This document shows, in pieces, positions 58,294-64,000 of a stretch of 64,000 bases of DNA. Each line of letters starts with the position of its first letter. Positions within the stretch are counted from its first letter, which is position 1. The position numbers were made by a program, and so were the translations under genes. The notes under the pieces were generated by a model, which saw nothing but the letters and a program-made list of their open reading frames with translations, was not told the origin of the DNA and searched no databases. Source of the DNA: Bombiscardovia nodaiensis. GTDB lineage: Bacteria; Actinomycetota; Actinomycetes; Actinomycetales; Bifidobacteriaceae. Location of the stretch: the NCBI GenBank assembly GCA_033127725.1, contig AP026798.1, forward strand, positions 1,178,001 to 1,242,000, given 5' to 3'.

Positions 58294-60609
58294 TCACTCC
58301 TGTGTAAGTTCGGCACGCACCACTCGAGCCGCAGCCACCATATGCTCCAAGCTCGGCCAAGTTTCCGCCTCACCTCGCGTCTTTAATCCACAGTCAGGGT
58401 TAATCCAAACTTTTGACACGTCCATTTTGCTCAGAATCAAACGGATACGGTCTTCCATCTCCACCTGGCTGGGAATACGGGGCGAGTGAATGTCGTACAC
58501 GCCTGGCCCGGCTTCAGTCTCGAAATGCGCTGCCTGAATGGCGTCAAGCACCGTCAGGTCAGAGCGCGAAGCTTCGAAGGAAATCACATCCGCGTCCATG
58601 GCATCGATGTCGGTAATAATGTCGTTAAACTCCGAATAGCACATGTGCGTATGAATTTGCGTTGTCGCCTTCACTCCCGAATGCACCAGGCGGAAGGCAG
58701 GAATAGCCCAATTGAGATAGTGCGTATGCCAGTCTGACCGGCGCAAGGGCAGCTTTTCGCGCAAGGCGGCCTCATCGATCTGAATCACGCGAATGCCTGC
58801 GGCTTCCAGATCCAGAACTTCGTCTCGAATAGCTAGAGACAGCTGCTGAGTTTGCAGTTCGTGGCTGACATCTTCCCGGGGCCACGACCAGTTCAAAATC
58901 GTGACAGGCCCGGTCAGCATTCCTTTGACCAGATGCTGGGTTTGCGACTGCGCGTAAGAGCTCCAGCGGACAGTAATCGGCTCTGCACGCGAAATGTCAC
59001 CCCAGACTATGGGCGGCTTGACGCAGCGCGTACCGTAGGACTGCACCCAAGCGCCCTGCGTGAAGAGAAAGCCCTTGAGATGCTGGCCGAAGTACTCCAC
59101 CATGTCGTTGCGCTCAAACTCGCCGTGAACCAGCACGTCTAAGCCAATCTGCTCCTGCTTGGCTATCACCTGGTCTATGCAGTCGGCGATATAGCGGTCG
59201 TACTCAGCCTGGCTGATTTCCCCCTTGCGCAGACGGGCACGCTCAGCTCTAATTTCACGGGTCTGGGGAAAAGATCCAATGGTGGTCGTTGGCAGCAGGG
59301 GCAGGCCAAGCTCCGTACGCTGTAGTTCCTGCCGCTGCGCTCGCTCTGGCTGCCGGGCGTAGTCCTCTGCTTTCAAACCAGCAATACGAGCCGCTACCGC
59401 TGCGTCTGCCTGCACTCGCTTGCCGTCAAACAGGGCTTGGTTGGCTGCCAGTACCTGGCTTTCGCGCCGGTCGCTCTCACCCGCATCAGCCAACTGCGCG
59501 AGTTCCTCCAACTCACCCACCTTTTCAACAGCAAAGGCAATGTGCGCCTGCACTGTTTCGTCCAGTCCGTTTTCGCCCTCAAGGCTGAAGGGCACATGCA
59601 GGAGCGAGCATGATGAGGAGAGCGCCAGACGAGGTGTCACCTGCCGGACTGCATCAATAAGCCCTAGGCTCGTCGCGTAATTGTTGCGCCAAATATTGCG
59701 CCCATTGACCACGCCAGCAACGATGGTCGTGCCTTCGCTCACTCCATAGCGGTTGAGCGCCGCCAGATTCTCGTCTCTGCCCTCAACCAGGTCCAAGCCG
59801 ATAGCGTCGAACCCTTGGAGCTTCAGCGTCTCGTAGCAGTCCCCCACATGCCCAAAATAGGTTTGCAAAAGCAGTTTCACTGAGCCCTGACTGCTGGAGC
59901 GGGCAGGCAGAATGCGAGCATAGAGCCCCTTGAACAGGCTGATGTCGCCCTCTTCCTTATCTAGGACCAAGTAGGGCTCATCCAGTTGCACCCACTGGGC
60001 TCCAAGCTCGATAAAACGCCGCAAAACCTGCGCGTATACAGCGGCCACAGCGTCGATCAGCCCAGCGTCGTAGTGGAGCACTTCTCCCTGCGGCCCGCGA
60101 GCAAGCTTCAGGAAAGTGTATGGCCCAATCAGAACCGGCTTCGTTTCAATGCCCAGAGCCCGCGCTTCTAGGTACTCATCAAAAGGTTTGCTCGAACTGA
60201 GCTTGACCTGTGCTGATTCTTCAATTTCGGGCACCAGGTAGTGGTAGTTGGTAGTGAACCACTTTTTCATCGGCAGAGCGGTCACGTCACCCTGGGGCCC
60301 CTGATAACCACGCCCCATAGCGAAGAGCGTGTCTTCGGCTCCCAGACCAAGATTCCTGTAACGTGCAGGGACCAAACCCAACAAAATAGCAGTGTCGAGC
60401 ATCTGGTCATAGTATGAAAAGTCGTTGCTGGCAATCAGGTCAATGCCCCGATCGGCCTGCAGCCTCCAATGCTTACTACGCAAGTCCGCTGCAACTTGCC
60501 GCACCTGCTCAATACTAGCTTGCCCCTTCCAATACCGTTCAATAACTCGCTTCAGCTCTCGCCCGGCGCCAATGCGCGGGAAACCAACCAGGGAAGTGAC
60601 GACAGACAT
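58294..60609 (-). CDS. metE: Cobalamin-independent methionine synthase
   Basis: Transfers the methyl group of methyl-THF-triglutamate to homocysteine. Zinc ligands are visible: His and Cys in [15 protein letters not shown], Glu in VISFEASRS and the last Cys in [13 protein letters not shown]. The N-terminal half repeats the barrel ([20 protein letters not shown]). 771 residues, normal. GGAGG lies four bases before the ATG at 60609. I see no SAM or cobalamin riboswitch upstream; a TATAAA-like -10 lies about 110 bp upstream. Confidence 0.97.
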   Translation of the reverse strand: MSVVTSLVGFPRIGAGRELKRVIERYWKGQASIEQVRQVAADLRSKHWRLQADRGIDLIASNDFSYYDQMLDTAILLGLVPARYRNLGLGAEDTLFAMGRGYQGPQGDVTALPMKKWFTTNYHYLVPEIEESAQVKLSSSKPFDEYLEARALGIETKPVLIGPYTFLKLARGPQGEVLHYDAGLIDAVAAVYAQVLRRFIELGAQWVQLDEPYLVLDKEEGDISLFKGLYARILPARSSSQGSVKLLLQTYFGHVGDCYETLKLQGFDAIGLDLVEGRDENLAALNRYGVSEGTTIVAGVVNGRNIWRNNYATSLGLIDAVRQVTPRLALSSSCSLLHVPFSLEGENGLDETVQAHIAFAVEKVGELEELAQLADAGESDRRESQVLAANQALFDGKRVQADAAVAARIAGLKAEDYARQPERAQRQELQRTELGLPLLPTTTIGSFPQTREIRAERARLRKGEISQAEYDRYIADCIDQVIAKQEQIGLDVLVHGEFERNDMVEYFGQHLKGFLFTQGAWVQSYGTRCVKPPIVWGDISRAEPITVRWSSYAQSQTQHLVKGMLTGPVTILNWSWPREDVSHELQTQQLSLAIRDEVLDLEAAGIRVIQIDEAALREKLPLRRSDWHTHYLNWAIPAFRLVHSGVKATTQIHTHMCYSEFNDIITDIDAMDADVISFEASRSDLTVLDAIQAAHFETEAGPGVYDIHSPRIPSQVEMEDRIRLILSKMDVSKVWINPDCGLKTRGEAETWPSLEHMVAAARVVRAELTQE

Positions 60610-60817
60610 AGGGCCTCCAAATTTTGCTCGTACAACTGCTAGTCAGCCTAGCAGCGGTAGCTCGGAGCCTGGTAATCAACTCAATTGTGGTGTCGTCATA
60701 AGGCGCTTTTATAGCCATCCCCTTTGGCCATAGAAAAAACTTATACACGAGCGTTCTGCCACCGACCGGCAACCTCTACACTGCTACGCACCGAGCATCT
60801 CAAGGCTGATAGGCACC

Positions 60818-61372
60818 TTAACAATCTCGTGGGCCGAAGAGCGCGAGTAAGCGGGCGCTGTGCGGGGTCCAAGCCGCGATTGGCTCCGAGCTTGCGAAGA
60901 GGGCTATGCTCGCTGGCGACATCCCCAAATCCAGCTGCAGAAGACTACTCTCCGCAGACTCGGTATCAGCCAGGAGCTGGGCACCAGCCGATACAGTCGG
61001 CTCGTGCGTAAGAATCAGGAGCCTATGTTCATCGGCCTTCGTCTGCCCAAGCTCATCCCAAACCGCTTGCAAACCGCTACTATACAAGCTCTCCCGGTAA
61101 TCTACACTCGGTCCGTCGCCAAAATCGGGGAGCATGCGTTCCAGCGTCTGCCGGGTGCGCAGGGCACCAGAGCACGCGATACGATCAGGAATTAGGCGCT
61201 CCTGCGTGAGCGCACGTCCCATACGCGAAGCCTGTTGGCGACCCAGCAAACTCAGGGGGCGCGACCGGTCGCCTTCAGCCCCCACCGACTCAGCTTGTGC
61301 GTGCCGCATTAGCAGCAGCGTATACGGGTAGCGCTGTGCCTCTTGGCCTACCTGCTCAAGTGTTTCACTCAC
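60818..61372 (-). CDS. SixA-like histidine phosphatase
   Basis: Small phosphatase of the histidine phosphatase superfamily. The phosphohistidine RHG-like motif is LLLMRHAQAESVG, and the second His is LILTHEPTVSAGAQ. About 184 residues. SixA in E. coli removes phosphate from the phosphotransferase regulator NPr/ArcB; no such partner is seen here and the substrate is unknown. GTG start with AGGAG upstream. Confidence 0.85.
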   Translation of the reverse strand: MSETLEQVGQEAQRYPYTLLLMRHAQAESVGAEGDRSRPLSLLGRQQASRMGRALTQERLIPDRIACSGALRTRQTLERMLPDFGDGPSVDYRESLYSSGLQAVWDELGQTKADEHRLLILTHEPTVSAGAQLLADTESAESSLLQLDLGMSPASIALFASSEPIAAWTPHSARLLALFGPRDC

Positions 61373-61489
61373 CACAGCTCCTCACGTCGCAATCCAGTAA
61401 TGTTCGCGCCTACTCGCTGCCCTGCCCTGCCCTGCCAGTACGGCCTACTCTCTAGTAAAGCCCTATTGACGCTCATGCGAGTGCAGCGG

Positions 61490-62680
61490 CTACTCTTCAC
61501 TATCCAGCCTAGCAGCCTGGACCTGCGCCTCTTGCTCCTCTAAATCGCGCAGTACTTTACGCAGCTTACGGTCGGAGATGTCACGCAGCTCAAGACCTGC
61601 CAGCTCTTCGGGAGCGCCCTCCGGCTGAGTAGACTGGTCAGCATGTGCCGGTGCGTCTACATCCGTATACACATCCTTGTTACCGTGTTCCCGCTTGTGC
61701 AAAGCCACGTTCCCAGGGGCCATGGCGCGCGTGACCAGCAAGAAGCCCGTGTGACCGATCATCTGATGCTGGGGGCGCACCGCCAGGCCGTCAACCTTCC
61801 AAGCGCGTTCAAAACTCTCACCAATTTGCGGTTCAGTCCAGGCACCCGAAGCTCGCAGGGCGTCTGCCAATCGACTGAGCTGAGTTGTCGTCGTCACGTA
61901 CGCAGTCAACACACCCCCAGGAGCTAGGGCCTGCCAGGCTACCTTCAGCCGATTCCAGGGGTCAAGCATGTCAAGCACTATGCGGTCAAACGAATGCTCG
62001 GGCAAGCCGGGAACAACATGGTCGAAGTCGCCCACGAGCAACTGCCAATACTCAGGCTGAGCGCCGAAATACACGGTAGCATTGCCCTGAGCGACGCGAG
62101 CAAACTCCGGCCGAATTTCCACGGTCGTCAACTCTCCGGTCGCACCAATGGCATCGAGCAGGGCCAGGCTCATAGCCCCCGATCCAGCTCCGGACTCGAG
62201 CACGCGCATACCCTTGCGGATATCCCCCAGTGCAAGAACCTGGGCGATGTCTTTGGGGTACATGATTTGCGCTCCCCTGGGCATAGAGAGCACAAAATCC
62301 ACCATCCGCGGCCTGAGCACGGTATAGGGCCAGCCTCCCGCAGATCGTGCCGACTTCCAAGGCTTACGAGCAGCATCCTTGCTCCCGCCTTCGATCGCTT
62401 CAAAGGCCGACGACTCTTCGCCCGCTTCCCGATTCACCTGCTGCCGCCCAGATTCGCTGGACTCATTCTCGGCTTCTTCGCGCGCTCGCTTCATATCCTG
62501 AGCTGAAACAGTATGAACAATCGAGCCTTCAGGCTGGCCGATAATAGTGTCGTGCCGTAGGAATCCTCGGTCAGTTTGAGTCGCCGCGCCTGCCTGAAGC
62601 ATGACGGTCAGCATTTTGCCCTTGCGATCAGTTAGTTGTACCTTCTCGCCAGCTTGTAATGGACCGCGATGGATACTCAT
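61490..62680 (-). CDS. trmI: tRNA (adenine-58-N1)-methyltransferase TrmI
   Basis: SAM-dependent enzyme making m1A58 in the T loop of tRNAs. A small N-terminal beta domain (GEKVQLTDRKGKMLTVML) is followed by a Rossmann methyltransferase core with MRVLESGAGSGAMSLALLDA, TTVEIRPEFARVA and the catalytic segment DRIVLDMLDPWNRLKV. The 396 residues include an extra linker (residues ~70-105, Glu/Ser-rich) and an acidic C-terminal tail. In relatives it stands just before the proteasome/ARC genes; here the next gene is SixA-like. Confidence 0.92.
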   Translation of the reverse strand: MSIHRGPLQAGEKVQLTDRKGKMLTVMLQAGAATQTDRGFLRHDTIIGQPEGSIVHTVSAQDMKRAREEAENESSESGRQQVNREAGEESSAFEAIEGGSKDAARKPWKSARSAGGWPYTVLRPRMVDFVLSMPRGAQIMYPKDIAQVLALGDIRKGMRVLESGAGSGAMSLALLDAIGATGELTTVEIRPEFARVAQGNATVYFGAQPEYWQLLVGDFDHVVPGLPEHSFDRIVLDMLDPWNRLKVAWQALAPGGVLTAYVTTTTQLSRLADALRASGAWTEPQIGESFERAWKVDGLAVRPQHQMIGHTGFLLVTRAMAPGNVALHKREHGNKDVYTDVDAPAHADQSTQPEGAPEELAGLELRDISDRKLRKVLRDLEEQEAQVQAARLDSEE

Positions 62681-62849
62681 TGCTCGTTGTCACGCCCTTT
62701 GCGTTCGTTGAAAATCAGATAGGTAAGCGCCTGCTCTGCCCACAATAACAGCTCCTCATGAACTCATGTCCATTAGTAACAGCCCGCTCCATCAACCGTA
62801 ACTGTACGAGCCGAGCCCCGTTCTACTTACTCAGCGCGCCCCAGTGAGT

Positions 62850-62950
62850 GCACAGCACACTCATAACCGCAAGAAGGCTTCGTAGCACACGCGGCCGCCG
62901 TATACGCACAGCACACTCGTGAGCATACAAGGCTCTCGTAACCGCGCAAG
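62850..62950. repeat. Shuffled short direct repeats in the gene-poor gap
   Basis: GCACAGCACACTC occurs at 62850-62862 and again at 62906-62918; ACCGCAAG/ACCGCGCAAG and AAGGCTTCGTA/AAGGCTCTCGTA blocks also occur twice in changed order. It is part of the 678-bp gap between trmI and the next gene (62681-63358), in which I see no convincing coding region. Confidence 0.5.
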
Positions 62951-63074
62951 TCGTTCACGCCGTATGCCCTGACGCCAACAACAGCCAACTCAACCCTTAG
63001 CAAAAAACACACAAGCGTCCGCAGGCTTCCAGCACTCCGCACCTCCTTCATCCCCAGCCCTCATATCGTGTTCG

Positions 63075-63154
63075 TTTTCATATTTTGGGCACTTTCGCAC
63101 GAAAAAGCTCCCTAAAAGAGGATAATTCGTGCGAAAGTGCCCAAAATATGAAAA
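63075..63154. repeat. Dispersed palindromic element, copy 2 (29-bp perfect inverted repeat)
   Basis: Arms 63075-63103 and 63126-63154 are perfect 29-base inverted copies (inner part ATTTTGGGCACTTTCGCACG) around a 22-base centre. Same orientation and related centre as copy 1 at 57162-57227. No T run follows either side, so it is not a simple terminator. A run of 12 G starts 36 bases after the right arm. Confidence 0.85.
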
Positions 63155-63190
63155 ATGAAGCGAGAGAACGTATCTTCGGACGGCTTTTTC

Positions 63191-63202
63191 GGGGGGGGGG
63201 GG
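63191..63202 (+). repeat. Poly-G tract (12 G)
   Basis: An uninterrupted run of 12 G after CTTTTTC, the longest homopolymer in the window. It lies in the gap, about 157 bp past the end of the last small membrane gene. Its length may be miscalled. Confidence 0.8.
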
Positions 63203-63358
63203 TTAGCAAAAAGCAAGATGCACAGTTCATGTCCGCGCCTGCATGATTACGAGGACTTTAAGCCCTCATTATTCAGGCGCGGCAACACATCTGCTGCTCG
63301 GTACAACTCAACTGGAGATCACAACCGACAGCAATAAAGCAATGCGCAAATAACTCCG

Positions 63359-63817
63359 CTACACAGCAGTACCATATGCGTCAAGTCGCGGATTCTCCTT
63401 GTAAGAACCGCCTACAAAGAACAAACTGATAACTCCGAGCGCAAACACAGCGCAGATAGTGATGGTGGCCCAGGTAGGAACATTGGGCAGCCACATCGCT
63501 ACGAGAAATGCGATAGCTGACAGCACAATCAGTGCCCAGCAGATAATTCGAAGCCACTGACGAACAGAATGTGGCTTAGTCGCTATTTTAGGGTCACGCA
63601 GGTTGGGGTCGGCCTGCTCGGAGTTCGGCTCAAAGTCATGATGGCCGGTAGGTTTCCACTCACCATCTTCACCGCTGGCCAGTCGACGCGACTTTTCTTG
63701 TAGCGACATCTCGTCGATGACTCCCCGCCGACTTTTCATTCCGCCGCGAGTATACTGATTGTTCTCGCCGGTGCGGGAACTCTTCGCCCGTGCACGCCGT
63801 TCTGCACGATTAGCCAT
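63359..63817 (-). CDS. Small two-helix membrane protein, unknown
   Basis: A 152-residue protein with a basic N-terminus (ANRAERRARAKSSRTG), a polar middle, two hydrophobic helices (IICWALIVLSAIAFLVAMW and TITICAVFALGVISLFFVGG) and a short polar end. I recall similar small membrane proteins in bifidobacteria but assign no family. Start at 63817 (MANRAERR) with GGAGG seven bases upstream; the longer in-frame reading to 63844 has no such site. Its upstream 180 bp hold an AT-rich region with repeated TATGCA. Confidence 0.7.
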   Translation of the reverse strand: MANRAERRARAKSSRTGENNQYTRGGMKSRRGVIDEMSLQEKSRRLASGEDGEWKPTGHHDFEPNSEQADPNLRDPKIATKPHSVRQWLRIICWALIVLSAIAFLVAMWLPNVPTWATITICAVFALGVISLFFVGGSYKENPRLDAYGTAV

Positions 63818-63950
63818 CACTGCGCCTCCATGTCCTTGACACAACTGTTGAACCTCTTGAGCACGCTACTTGCGCAATCCCCGTGCCCAACATTAAAACT
63901 GCTTCTTATCTTAGCTGATGGCCCGACCGCCGTTCACTCGTCTCGGATAG

Positions 63951-63996
63951 CTTATGCATATTTATGCAAGTATATATATGCACTACGAGGCATAAG
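63951..63996. promoter_or_regulatory. AT-rich repeat region, possible promoter/operator
   Basis: CTTATGC at 63951-63957 is mirrored by GCATAAG at 63990-63996, and ATGCA occurs three times between them (63954, 63964, 63978). It lies in the last 180 bp of the window, upstream of the small membrane gene or belonging to a gene beyond the edge. No other gene is visible there. Confidence 0.3.
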
Positions 63997-64000
63997 TTCT

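Noticed and set aside
60610..60817. SAM, cobalamin or T-box riboswitch ahead of metE
   Set aside because: I find none of the conserved cores in the upstream 200 bp; the region has only a possible promoter.
62827..63051. A 74-residue Cys/Val-rich frame in the gap upstream of trmI
   Set aside because: No ribosome site, odd composition, made by the short shuffled repeats; no resemblance to any family.
57162..63154. The two palindromes as CRISPR repeats
   Set aside because: Only two copies 5.9 kb apart, long arms, no regular spacers and no cas genes in the window.
63155..63337. A 60-residue frame that reads through the 12-G run
   Set aside because: Starts inside the palindrome flank, has no ribosome site, and the poly-Gly is only the G run; so I do not treat the tract as a phase-variable codon run.

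Overview
The window is a stretch of core chromosome from a fairly GC-rich actinobacterium, most likely a member of the Bifidobacteriaceae. This rests on gene order and content: a thrS / phosphatidylinositol-phosphate synthase / acyltransferase / PimA-like / yebC / ruvCAB / yajC / apt block that parallels the mycobacterial order; a uvrA-uvrC-aroE-rapZ-whiA-pgk-tpiA-secG block; a pyrB-I-C-F-K-D-E operon; transketolase and transaldolase side by side (bifid-shunt enzymes); TCGAAC-N4-GTTCGA type SOS boxes; and a CIRCE/HrcA system next to dnaJ. The genus cannot be fixed from the sequence alone. I see no prophage, insertion sequence, CRISPR array or replication origin.

Layout. 1-3 kb: end of an aquaporin-type channel overlapping a convergent DUF3017-like gene, a PerM-like membrane protein and apt. 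3-9.9 kb: yajC, ruvBAC (SOS box before ruvAB), yebC and the phosphatidylinositol mannoside genes (PimA-like gene frameshifted). 9.9-13 kb: thrS and a PAC2 gene. 13.07-13.48 kb: a four-tRNA operon (Gly-Cys-Val-Val) with its own promoter. 13.6-20.1 kb: two MFS transporters (one frameshifted), a tiny membrane gene pair split by an in-frame amber codon, a methyltransferase, uppP and a fructosamine-kinase-like gene. 20.2-22.6 kb: hrcA-dnaJ with CIRCE. 22.7-26.2 kb: tkt and tal. 26.3-27 kb: two small unknown genes. 27.1-38.4 kb: secG, tpiA, pgk, whiA, rapZ, aroE, uvrC, uvrA (SOS box before uvrA). 38.5-46.9 kb: TspO-like protein, ABC-F ATPase, MgtC-like protein, NAD(P)HX repair enzyme, phosphoglycerate mutase, LysR regulator and a membrane-anchored thioredoxin-fold protein. 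47-53.5 kb: the complete de novo pyrimidine operon after carbamoyl phosphate. 53.7-57 kb: glnE (frameshifted). 57.3-60.6 kb: metF and metE. 60.8-64 kb: SixA-like phosphatase, tRNA m1A methyltransferase, a long gene-poor gap and a small membrane protein.

Functional links: carbon metabolism (tkt, tal, tpiA, pgk, gpmA), envelope lipids (PIP synthase, PatA, PimA, uppP), DNA repair under LexA control (ruvAB, uvrA), pyrimidine synthesis, and methionine synthesis (metF-metE). Three genes (pimA-like, MFS, glnE), and possibly the hrcA 3' end, carry single-base differences in homopolymer runs that break otherwise family-like proteins. This pattern points first to assembly error and only second to real gene decay.

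The most unusual non-coding structure is a dispersed palindromic element of about 70-80 bp found twice in the same orientation: at 57162-57227, beside a strong G-quadruplex motif upstream of glnE, and at 63075-63154, where the arms form a perfect 29-bp inverted repeat followed by a run of 12 G. I do not recognise it as a known element.
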